44,681 nucleotides of DNA from an uncultured Clostridia bacterium (GTDB lineage Bacteria > Bacillota > Clostridia > Lachnospirales > Lachnospiraceae), in assembly GCA_947174885.1 (NCBI GenBank), contig CAMWKO010000023.1, positions 1 to 44,681 of the forward strand, written 5' to 3'. Made by a program: the position numbers and the translations under genes. Shown in pieces: positions 18,440 to 25,575 of this stretch (positions within the stretch are counted from its first letter, which is position 1; every line of letters starts with the position of its first letter). Under the pieces are notes generated by a model, which had not been told where the DNA came from, ran no database searches, and saw nothing but the letters and a program-made list of their open reading frames with translations.

Positions 18440-18466
18440 ATGAAAAGTTTGCTGTGGGGTATCTGA
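18440..18466 (+). pseudogene. Truncated start of the secreted-protein gene at the duplication junction
   Basis: The site GTGAACTAAAGAAAGG and ATGAAAAG before this position match the leader and first codons of the gene starting at 19275. After ATGAAAAG the sequence switches to the 3' end of the structured repeat and reaches a stop after 8 codons. It is the scar of the tandem duplication: the seam lies at 18446-18447 with a shared AG. Confidence 0.7.
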
Positions 18467-18518
18467 CCAACATTGTAGATTGTAAAGTGTATATGAATTA
18501 GGAAAGAAGGTAATGATT

Positions 18519-19232
18519 ATGAGAAAATTAAGTTGTTTATTAATTATGATGGTACTTATTTTTACCGGCTGTGGAAGTGTAGATAATGTAAATAAGAATG
18601 TAGAAAATCCAACAAATGATACTACAGAAGAAAACTCTACAAGTGATACTACAGAAAAAAACTTTGTTCATGTGGATAAGACATATACTGCATATTTTGT
18701 AGTTGATGGTGATCGTAATGCATCTGAATCTCTTAAAGACCTGAAGGTTACGGATAAAACTACATCAGTATATATTGATGCTGATTTTATAGACGAGAGA
18801 GATACTGCCCCTTCGGATTCAGAATCTCCAAAAGGGAGATTCTACGGTAATATGGTGGTAAATGGAATGGAAACTGACCATGCAATTCTGGCTGATGTTG
18901 GTTATGGTGTTATGGAAGCTATATATCCATACCCTTTCGATGATACAGGTGAGTATTTTGTGATTGACTATAGTGATGAATTGATAGATATAACAGGTGA
19001 TTCATATAAATATAGCCATGATGTAGTAAATCAGTATAGGTATAAGATGGCATTTAAAAAGGATAGTCTGGATGAGTTTTTATTATATGTATGGTATGAT
19101 GAATATGATGAAGATGGGGAAAAACTTGACGGTTCTTCATTATTACATTCTGTACTTGTATGTGCACAAAGCAAAGAAAAGGCACAGGAGTTTTATGATG
19201 AATTGTTAGAAAATGTTCGTGTATTTCATTAA
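18519..19232 (+). CDS. Lipoprotein of unknown function, copy 2
   Basis: 237 residues, paralogue of the preceding gene, with the same signal peptide, lipobox Cys18 and Thr/Ser-rich linker. DNA is identical to copy 1 from 18513 to 18805, then diverges abruptly: DTAPSDSESPKGRFYGN here against DTAPAEYAKGRFYGN. The C-terminal two thirds remain clearly homologous (YPYPFDDTGEYFVIDYSDEL, KAQEFYDELLENVR) with scattered substitutions. The start is chosen by the same GAAAGAAGG site. It ends 42 bases before the amber-interrupted secreted-protein gene, suggesting co-transcription. Confidence 0.75.
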   Translation: MRKLSCLLIMMVLIFTGCGSVDNVNKNVENPTNDTTEENSTSDTTEKNFVHVDKTYTAYFVVDGDRNASESLKDLKVTDKTTSVYIDADFIDERDTAPSDSESPKGRFYGNMVVNGMETDHAILADVGYGVMEAIYPYPFDDTGEYFVIDYSDELIDITGDSYKYSHDVVNQYRYKMAFKKDSLDEFLLYVWYDEYDEDGEKLDGSSLLHSVLVCAQSKEKAQEFYDELLENVRVFH

Positions 19233-19274
19233 ATAACATATATAGAAAGGTGAACTAAAGAAAGGAGAAACTCT

Positions 19275-20306
19275 ATGAAAAGGATTAAATTTATGATAAT
19301 GGCTATAATAGTTGCTGTTATTATTTTTTTACAAAATACAATGGTGTACGCAGAATAGTCTGTTGAAGGCTTTGGGGAAAATAATGAAGATAATATTATT
19401 ATAACATCAGAAGCCTCAAAAAGAATCGAAGAGTTACATGATGAACGCAGAGAGTTAGTTGATGAATGGGATAAAAATGAAGCCCACATAAAGGAGATTG
19501 ATAATGAAATAATTGAACTGGGAGCAGAAGAGTTAAGCAGTAATGAAGTATATGAATTATTGTATAAGGCAGGTGTAGATGAAGAAAGTCTGAAATTAAA
19601 TAATGCAGGAATATCGCCGTGTGTCGATTTAAATCCAAGTAATACAATAAAATGGACAAGCACAAGGGAATATTATAATTGCAGAGGAAAGCTGTATGAA
19701 TTACAGATAGTGAGAGGAGAAGTAAATGATGATGGTACTACAAGTGAATTAGTGGCAACATATGCAAATATTCAAAGAAGTGCTACAAATTTTAAAGCTA
19801 TTACAATGAATGTTATGAAGGTTACGGCAACAGCCATTGTATCATCTGCACCGAAGATTGGTACTGCAATTTCAATAGCCACTACGGTATATGATATTTT
19901 AAAGAAAGTAATATCGGGTTTATCTACAACAACAACTATCACAAATGCTACAGCAGTTTATCTTTTAAAGCTTAGGAGTGAATGTTTATATGTATTTGTA
20001 AAATATGCAGGAAGCTTAGATGCAGGTAATCAGGTTTTAGCCTATGCAGGAAATTCGGTATATTTTAATTATATTGCTTCAATGGACACAAATCTGATAT
20101 CAGATTTGGATGGTATAGAAGGAAAAGACTATGCATACTCACAGTACTATACATCCGGATACAAGGAAATAGCAGCAACTAATTTTTGGAATTATAAAGA
20201 AAACGGCAGTGATTTTAATTGCCGATACGAACTGACAAGGATATATGTTGATATGCTGGGAACGGTATCCAGTTACAGGGTACCTTTTCCGTTTAGTGGA
20301 TTTTAG
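19275..20306 (+). pseudogene. Secreted coiled-coil protein gene interrupted by an in-frame amber codon
   Basis: A good start (AAAGGAG, 8-nt gap) opens MKRIKFMIMAIIVAVIIF..., a Sec signal peptide ending at VYA-E, but codon 28 (19356-19358) is TAG. The same frame then stays open for 316 codons to TAG at 20304-20306. The downstream part has a charged coiled coil (RIEELHDERRELVDEWDKN), two Cys near NPSNTIKW and REYYNC, a hydrophobic Ala/Ile/Thr-rich segment (VSSAPKIGTAISIATT) and a Tyr-rich C-terminus. No family recognised. The next in-frame starts are a TTG at 19560 without a site and an ATG near 19807. A single nonsense change, readthrough or a sequencing error could each explain it. Confidence 0.65.
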
Positions 20307-20346
20307 GGGATTATATATAATTTTTATATTATGAATCAGTATCTGT

Positions 20347-20374
20347 TTGATAATACTCTTGTTTATGCTATAAT
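20347..20374 (+). promoter_or_regulatory. Extended -10 promoter for the M18 aminopeptidase
   Basis: TTGATA (20347-20352), a 16-nt spacer and TGCTATAAT (TATAAT 20369-20374) make a strong extended -10 promoter. Start expected near 20381, leaving a leader of about 68 nt that contains the CCCCAC/GTGGGG hairpin (20404-20423). Confidence 0.6.
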
Positions 20375-20403
20375 TTTACAATACAGCATAAGGTTATTTA
20401 TAT

Positions 20404-20423
20404 CCCCACTGCCTGCGGTGGGG
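20404..20423 (+). promoter_or_regulatory. GC-rich hairpin in the aminopeptidase leader
   Basis: CCCCAC (20404-20409) pairs with GTGGGG (20418-20423); TGC/GCG can extend it around a tiny loop. It is followed by TGTTTC, not a true T-run, and lies between the promoter and the ATG at 20449, so it may affect leader stability or translation. It could also be a weak terminator for the upstream pseudogene. Confidence 0.35.
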
Positions 20424-20448
20424 TGTTTCACTACTATGGAGGTTTAAT

Positions 20449-21753
20449 ATGAAAGATTATCTTATTAGTGCAGAAAAGCTCATAGATATACTGGGGGAAT
20501 GCACCTGTTCATTTACTACCGTAAAAAAGGCAGTTAAAATGCTGTCGGAGGCAGGTTTTACAGAGCTTAAATTAAATGAATCCTGGAATATCGTATATGG
20601 CGGTAAGTATTATATTAGCGTATATGATTCGGGACTTTTTGCGTTTACTGTTGGAGAGGATTTCAAACTTCAAAACGGCATAAGAATGGCGGCTGCTCAT
20701 ACAGACCATCCATGTCTTTATGTGAAACCCCATCCTGAAATTAAAAAGGATGGATATGCAGGAGTAAATGTAGAGGTATACGGAGGAATGATTTTAAATA
20801 CATGGCTGGACAGACCGTTATCAGCGGCAGGTAAGATCACCTACAGAAGTAATGATGTATTTAAGCCAAATGTGAAAATTATAGATTTGAAGAAATCTTT
20901 ATTTACAATACCTAACCTTGCAATACACCAAAACCGTGAGATAAATAAAGGAATTGCCCTTAGTAAGCAAAATGATATGTCACCTGTATGTGCAATGCTT
21001 AAGGACTGCCTTGATAAGGACGACTTTTTTATTGCATTTTTATCGGAGGCTGTCAATATACCTAAGGAGGATTTATTAGATTTTGAAATCTATATATACA
21101 ATAATGATATTCCCGAAATTATCGGCTTAAATGATGATTTTATATCTTCTCCAAGACTTGATAATATTACATCGGTAGCTGCCTGCCTTAATGGTATTAT
21201 AAACGGAAAAAATGATAAAGGTATAAATGTTATAGCTTTATTTGATAATGAGGAAATAGGCAGTTCTACAAAACAGGGTGCTGACTCATCATTACTGTCC
21301 ATCGTGCTTGAAAAAATATATATGTATCTCGGATATGGCAGAGGTGAATATTTAGACAGTGTAACAGGTGGATTTTTCATATCTGTCGATGTTGCACATG
21401 GTGAGCATCCAAATAAGCTTGAAAAATCGGATGTGACAAATAAAAATCCGTTAAATGGCGGTGTTGTTATAAAGAGAGCCTGCCAGCAGACGTATGCTAC
21501 AGATGCCACTTCCATTGCCATAGTGGAGCAGTTGTGTATGGAAAATGATATACCATACCAGAAATTTGTTTCTAATTCCGATATTACAACGGGAAGTACG
21601 CTGGGATATTATGTCAATAAATTTATGCCAATGAGAATGGCAGATTTAGGAGTACCTGTACTGGGAATGCATTCTGCAAGGGAAACTATGGGCTCAAAGG
21701 ACCAGAGAGCATTGGAAAAACTGCTGGAAGCATTTTTTACGGTTAATATGTAG
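20449..21753 (+). CDS. apeB: M18 family aminopeptidase
   Basis: Cytosolic metallo-aminopeptidase that removes N-terminal residues from peptides, forming large tetrahedral complexes in known members. 434 residues. Zinc and catalytic motifs: AAHTDHP (about 83), SPRLDNITS, FDNEEIGSSTKQGADSS (about 266-281, general-base Glu), VDVAHGEHPN and GMHSARETMG near the C-terminus. TGGAGG precedes the ATG with a 7-nt gap. It lies between the lipoprotein island and the DUF1015 gene; the symbol apeB is used for the family in general. Confidence 0.93.
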   Translation: MKDYLISAEKLIDILGECTCSFTTVKKAVKMLSEAGFTELKLNESWNIVYGGKYYISVYDSGLFAFTVGEDFKLQNGIRMAAAHTDHPCLYVKPHPEIKKDGYAGVNVEVYGGMILNTWLDRPLSAAGKITYRSNDVFKPNVKIIDLKKSLFTIPNLAIHQNREINKGIALSKQNDMSPVCAMLKDCLDKDDFFIAFLSEAVNIPKEDLLDFEIYIYNNDIPEIIGLNDDFISSPRLDNITSVAACLNGIINGKNDKGINVIALFDNEEIGSSTKQGADSSLLSIVLEKIYMYLGYGRGEYLDSVTGGFFISVDVAHGEHPNKLEKSDVTNKNPLNGGVVIKRACQQTYATDATSIAIVEQLCMENDIPYQKFVSNSDITTGSTLGYYVNKFMPMRMADLGVPVLGMHSARETMGSKDQRALEKLLEAFFTVNM

Positions 21754-21810
21754 CCAAGCTAAAGAAATTATATTATACTTATAGGGAATTTTACTTAAAG
21801 GAGGATAAAA

Positions 21811-23043
21811 ATGGCAACAGTTAAACCGTTTATTTGTATAAGACCTAATGAAGATGTAGCAGACAGGGTAGCCGCATTACCATATGATGTATATAACAGG
21901 AGGGAAGCCTGCGAAGCAGTAGCAGGAAATAAGCTTTCTTTTCTGAATATTGACAGAGCAGAGACACAGTTTGACGATTCTGTAGATACATATGATATGA
22001 GAGTGTATGCTAAGGCAAAAGAGCTTTTAGAGGGAATGATTTCAGATGGAACATTTATAACAGACAGTGACAGCTGTTATTATATATATGAGCTTACAAT
22101 GAATGGAAGAGTACAGACAGGTTTGGTAGCCTGTGCATCTATTGATGATTATCAGAATAATATTATTAAAAAGCATGAAAATACAAGGGCTGATAAGGAA
22201 GCAGACAGAATTAACCATGTAGATATATGTAATGCCCAGACAGGTCCTATTTTCTTAGCATATAGAGCTAATGAAGTCATTAGGGAAATTGTTAATAAAA
22301 CAAAAAATGAAAAACCATTATATGATTTTACTTCAGAGGATGATATTACACACAGGGTATGGAAAATATCAAAAGAAGAAGACGTAAATGCTATATATGA
22401 AGCTTTTGGTGGTATTAACAGTATCTATATAGCAGACGGTCATCACAGAGCGGCTTCGGCAGTAAAGGTCGGATTAAAGAGAAGAGAAGAAAATCCATCG
22501 TATAATGGAACAGAGGAGTTTAATTATTTCCTTTCCGTACTTTTTCCTGATGAAGAGCTTATGATTATGCCATATAACAGAGTAGTTAAAGATTTAAACG
22601 GTAATACAGAGGAAGAGTTTTTAGAAAAGGTAAGCAAATGCTTTGATATTGAAAAAGTGACTGATCCATATTTGCCGGAGGTTAAAGGAAATATAGGAAT
22701 GTTTCTTAATGGTGAGTGGTACAGGCTTTTGGCTAAGGAGGAAATTAAGGTTTCAGACCCTGTAGCCGGCTTAGATGTTGCGTTATTGCAGAATAACATA
22801 CTGACACCAATACTTGGAATCGGAGATCCACGAGTAGACAAGAGAATAGACTTTATAGGCGGAATCAGAGGATTAGAGGAGCTTGAAAGAAGATGCAGCC
22901 TCGATATGAAAATAGCATTTTCGATGTATCCTACTTCAATAGAAGAGCTGTTTAATGTATCTGATGCAGGAAAGTTAATGCCACCTAAATCGACCTGGTT
23001 TGAGCCAAAGCTAAGAAGCGGATTATTTATACATAAATTATAA
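21811..23043 (+). CDS. DUF1015 family protein
   Basis: 410 residues, cytosolic. The opening VKPFICIRPNEDVADRVAALPYDVY and the core motif IADGHHRAASA (about 207-217) define DUF1015 (distantly ParB/sulfiredoxin-like by its His-rich motif, in my view). Members usually lie next to serC and serA in Clostridia, suggesting a role in serine metabolism that is not experimentally settled as far as I know. Here about 4.5 kb of accessory DNA and apeB separate it from serA. AAAGGAGG site before the ATG; strong terminator after. Confidence 0.88.
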   Translation: MATVKPFICIRPNEDVADRVAALPYDVYNRREACEAVAGNKLSFLNIDRAETQFDDSVDTYDMRVYAKAKELLEGMISDGTFITDSDSCYYIYELTMNGRVQTGLVACASIDDYQNNIIKKHENTRADKEADRINHVDICNAQTGPIFLAYRANEVIREIVNKTKNEKPLYDFTSEDDITHRVWKISKEEDVNAIYEAFGGINSIYIADGHHRAASAVKVGLKRREENPSYNGTEEFNYFLSVLFPDEELMIMPYNRVVKDLNGNTEEEFLEKVSKCFDIEKVTDPYLPEVKGNIGMFLNGEWYRLLAKEEIKVSDPVAGLDVALLQNNILTPILGIGDPRVDKRIDFIGGIRGLEELERRCSLDMKIAFSMYPTSIEELFNVSDAGKLMPPKSTWFEPKLRSGLFIHKL

Positions 23044-23051
23044 AAAGTACT

Positions 23052-23081
23052 AAAAATACCCCCTTAAAAGGGGGTATTTTT
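23052..23081 (+). terminator. Intrinsic terminator after the DUF1015 gene
   Basis: AAAAATACCCCC (23052-23063), a 6-nt loop and the exact complement (23070-23081), followed by further T residues. A clear rho-independent terminator. Confidence 0.9.
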
Positions 23082-23140
23082 TTAGTAAAAGAAATAGTAT
23101 TATATCATAGTAAAATTTAAATCTAAATGGAGGAATACAA

Positions 23141-23467
23141 ATGCAGTTTACACAGGAAGACATTCAAAACAATAAGGTGATGGCAGTATTATCTTATTTC
23201 GGAATTTTAGCTTTAATTCCGTTTTTAGCAGCAAAGGAATCACCATATGCTCAGTTTCATGCTAAGCAGGGATTAACACTTTTTATCGTTGAAATCGTAT
23301 ATTCAGTTCTTTCAGTGATTTTAGCTTTTATCCCGGTTATTGGCTTGATAGTATCCGGAGTTTTAGGCCTTTGCGTGTTTGTACTTGCAATCATTGGTAT
23401 TGTAAATGCAGTACAGGGACAGGCTAAAGAACTTCCTATTATTGGAATGATTAAAATCTTCAAATAA
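23141..23467 (+). CDS. Small DUF4870-like membrane protein
   Basis: 108 residues with three hydrophobic helices (about 17-30, 45-68 and 72-95). The pattern NKVMAVLSYFGILALIPFLAAKESPYAQFHAKQG followed by the helix pair and a short tail is typical of DUF4870/Tic20-like small membrane proteins of Firmicutes, whose function is unknown. TGGAGG site 8 nt before the ATG. Single-gene unit: terminators flank it on both sides (23052-23081 and 23488-23510). Confidence 0.8.
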   Translation: MQFTQEDIQNNKVMAVLSYFGILALIPFLAAKESPYAQFHAKQGLTLFIVEIVYSVLSVILAFIPVIGLIVSGVLGLCVFVLAIIGIVNAVQGQAKELPIIGMIKIFK

Positions 23468-23487
23468 TAAAAGCTGATTACATATTT

Positions 23488-23510
23488 AGAGAACGACTAC
23501 GTCGTTCTCT
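23488..23510 (+). terminator. Intrinsic terminator after the DUF4870-like gene
   Basis: AGAGAACGAC (23488-23497), loop TAC, perfect complement (23501-23510), then TTTT. Ends the small membrane protein transcript. Confidence 0.88.
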
Positions 23511-23651
23511 TTTTATATGCAATACTTTAATTCTGTGATATTATTCACACTGATTGCACTGATTATGGAAACCTTGTAATACATCCAAAAAGGAAACTTT
23601 CTTCTACTGGATATTATATAAAAGATGTGCTAAAATAAGTTCTGTTTATGC

Positions 23652-23731
23652 AATAACACCGAGTTGGGAATCAACTCGGTGTGCCTCATGCATAAAATCT
23701 GCGATTTTATCCATGAGGCTGTAGTGATAGG
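23652..23731 (+). repeat. Double-hairpin unit 1 upstream of the metal ABC transporter
   Basis: Hairpin A: ACCGAGTTG and CAACTCGGT (9 bp, 5-nt loop). Hairpin B: GCCTCATG-C-ATAAAATC pairs with GATTTTAT-C-CATGAGGC (16 bp around one C-C mismatch, loop TGC). Followed by GTAGTGATAGG. Repeated 93 bp downstream. The 62-codon frame that crosses both units is only a by-product of the repeat. The preceding stretch 23511-23651 shows nothing recognisable. Confidence 0.75.
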
Positions 23732-23738
23732 TGAATTA

Positions 23739-23747
23739 TGGTATAAT
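23739..23747 (+). promoter_or_regulatory. Extended -10 element between the two double-hairpin units
   Basis: TGGTATAAT (TATAAT 23742-23747) is a good extended -10 match, with only a poor -35. A start near 23754 would place hairpin A of unit 2 at the very 5' end of the transporter mRNA. The matching place in unit 1 reads TATGCAATAA and lacks the hexamer. Confidence 0.4.
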
Positions 23748-23824
23748 AACACCGAGTTGAGAAACAACTCGGTGTGCCTCATGCATAAAATCTGTGATTT
23801 TATCCATGAGGCTGTAGTGATAGG
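23745..23824 (+). repeat. Double-hairpin unit 2 upstream of the metal ABC transporter
   Basis: Nearly identical to unit 1: in the 70-odd bases from ACCGAG to GATAGG I count three differences, two in the loop of hairpin A and one in the loop of hairpin B, so all paired bases are kept. A short third remnant (TGTGCGATTTTATGG) follows at 23830-23844. The ATPase start is 43 bases after this unit. Confidence 0.75.
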
Positions 23825-23866
23825 AAAAATGTGCGATTTTATGGTTATATAATTTAGGAGGCAGTT

Positions 23867-24592
23867 ATGTCACAGTTGGTATGCAAAAATATTGTTATTG
23901 CCTATGAAAAAGAAAATGTAGTAGACGATTTTTCAATGGAGGTTGAAAAAGGCGATTATATAAGTGTGATAGGTGAAAATGGTACCGGAAAAAGCTCTTT
24001 ATTAAAGGGAATACTGGGTATAATACCACTAAAGAGTGGTGTAGTTACATTTTCGGACGGAGTTAAGAGAAATAATATAGGATATCTTTCACAGCAGAAT
24101 CCAATGCAGATGGACTTTCCAGCCTCATGCTATGAGGTAGTACTTTCCGGATGTCTTACAAGAAAAGGCATAGTACCATGGTTTAGCAAAAGTGAAAAGG
24201 AAAAGGCATTAAAAAGTATGGAGAAGCTTGGAATTACAGAGTTGATACATAAATCCTTTTCTGAATTATCAGGGGGACAAAGACAGAGAGTATTACTGGC
24301 AAGAGCTTTGTGTGCTACAGATAAAATCATTTTTTTGGACGAGCCTATTACCGGACTTGACCCTATTGCCTGCAGAGATTTTTATAATGTTATTGAAAAA
24401 CTCAATAAAGAAATGGGAATTACAATTATTATGATTACTCATGATGTAGATAATGCCCTTAAATACTCAAATAAGGTTTTGCATATGCACAAATATAAGT
24501 ATTTCTTTGGGAATAAATCTGATTATTTGGAAAAAGGTAAATGTACAGAGGAATGTATGTGTGAAAACCACAAGAAGGGAGGCATAAAATAA
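23867..24592 (+). CDS. Metal (Zn/Mn-type) ABC transporter ATP-binding protein
   Basis: Cytosolic ATPase of a cluster 9 (ZnuC/MntB-like) importer, 241 residues. Walker A GENGTGKSS (about 35-43), Q loop YLSQQNPMQ, signature LSGGQRQRVLLARAL (about 134), Walker B IIFLDEP (about 153) and switch His in MITHD. The ATPase ends in an unusual Cys/His tail, KCTEECMCENHKK, which may bind metal. The stop overlaps the permease start by one base. No substrate-binding lipoprotein (ZnuA) gene is nearby, so the binding protein must be encoded elsewhere. Zn versus Mn cannot be told from this. Confidence 0.9.
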   Translation: MSQLVCKNIVIAYEKENVVDDFSMEVEKGDYISVIGENGTGKSSLLKGILGIIPLKSGVVTFSDGVKRNNIGYLSQQNPMQMDFPASCYEVVLSGCLTRKGIVPWFSKSEKEKALKSMEKLGITELIHKSFSELSGGQRQRVLLARALCATDKIIFLDEPITGLDPIACRDFYNVIEKLNKEMGITIIMITHDVDNALKYSNKVLHMHKYKYFFGNKSDYLEKGKCTEECMCENHKKGGIK

Positions 24593-25419
24593 TGGCAGAT
24601 TTTTTTAACGAAATTGCAAATATGTTTTCCTATTCCTTTATGGTAAGAGCAATATTTATAGGTGGGCTGGTGGCATTATGTGCGGCACTTTTAGGCGTAA
24701 TATTAGTATTAAAGAGATATTCCATGATTGGAGACGGATTATCTCATGTAAGCTTTGGAGCAATGGCTATCGGACTGGCATTCAATCAGGCACCTCTGTA
24801 TGTTGCCATACCTGTGGTTATAGTGGCAGCTTATCTGCTGTTAAGAGTAAGTGAGAACAGTAAGATTAAGGGAGATGCTGCAATAGGACTTATATCCAGT
24901 AGTTCAATAGCTATAGGTATTATAGTAAATACGCTGTCAAAGGGTACAAACATAGATTTGAACAGCTATATGTTTGGTAGTATTCTGGCAATAGGAAAAG
25001 ATGATTCAATACTATGTATAGTATTGGGAATAATTATTCTTGTTGGATTTATATATTTTTATCATTATATATTTGCCATTACCTTTGACGAAAATTTTGC
25101 AAAGGCTACAGGTATAAAAGTAGAGATTTATAAAACTTTGCTGGCAGTGCTTACGGCACTTACCATAGTAATTGGCATGAGGATAATGGGAACGTTGCTT
25201 ATATCGAGCCTTATTATATTCCCGGCAGTTACTTCAATGAGATTGTTTAAAAAATTTAAAAGTGTTCTTGCAGCTTCTGTAGTAGTTGCTATGATAAGCT
25301 ATTTTACAGGAATGACAGCATCATATATGCTGGAGATTCCAAGTGGTGCAAGTATAGTGGTATGTAATCTTATTATCTTTATTGTTGCAGGAATAACAGC
25401 TAAAATTAAGAGAGGATAA
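24592..25419 (+). CDS. Metal (Zn/Mn-type) ABC transporter permease
   Basis: ABC-3 family integral membrane subunit, 275 residues, about eight hydrophobic helices. Typical stretches: FIGGLVALCAALLGVILVLKR, MIGDGLSHVSFGAMAIG, and IGMRIMGTLLISSLIIFPAVTSMRL, the family hallmark region near the cytosolic coupling helix. Starts on the last base of the ATPase stop codon (TAATG), so the two are translationally coupled and form the importer pair. No ribosome binding site problem: AGGGAGG lies just upstream inside the ATPase gene. Confidence 0.92.
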   Translation: MADFFNEIANMFSYSFMVRAIFIGGLVALCAALLGVILVLKRYSMIGDGLSHVSFGAMAIGLAFNQAPLYVAIPVVIVAAYLLLRVSENSKIKGDAAIGLISSSSIAIGIIVNTLSKGTNIDLNSYMFGSILAIGKDDSILCIVLGIIILVGFIYFYHYIFAITFDENFAKATGIKVEIYKTLLAVLTALTIVIGMRIMGTLLISSLIIFPAVTSMRLFKKFKSVLAASVVVAMISYFTGMTASYMLEIPSGASIVVCNLIIFIVAGITAKIKRG

Positions 25420-25498
25420 ATTAAAGAGAATAAAGTTTAAACTAAAGCAGGCACTTCTGATTAAAGTATTAGGCGGCGAATATGAAAAATCAATAAAC

Positions 25499-25548
25499 TT
25501 TACTATTATATAGATATTTGTTATAATTCAATAAATTTGAAATTTATT
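25499..25548 (+). promoter_or_regulatory. Promoter and palindromic operator candidate before argH
   Basis: TTTACT (25499-25504), 17-nt spacer, TATAAT (25522-25527). Immediately after, AATAAATTT-G-AAATTTATT (25530-25548) is a perfect 9-bp palindrome around the expected start site. AT-rich palindromes at this place are typical of ArgR operators, but the match to the known ARG box is only partial, so the regulator is inferred. Confidence 0.35.
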
Positions 25549-25575
25549 CGGTAATTATCCAGATTGGAGGACACT

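Noticed and set aside
19229-19665. Minus-strand frames over the amber-interrupted gene
   Set aside because: No site or family resemblance; the plus-strand frame has a clear signal peptide and ribosome binding site.
23652-23824. CRISPR array
   Set aside because: Only two units, each about 80 bp with internal hairpins, and no spacer-like variable segments or cas genes.
23664-23852. 62-codon frame with an internal repeat (SVCLMHKICDFIHEAVVIG twice)
   Set aside because: The amino-acid repeat comes only from the tandem DNA units; differences between the units follow RNA structure, not codon positions, and no ribosome binding site is present.
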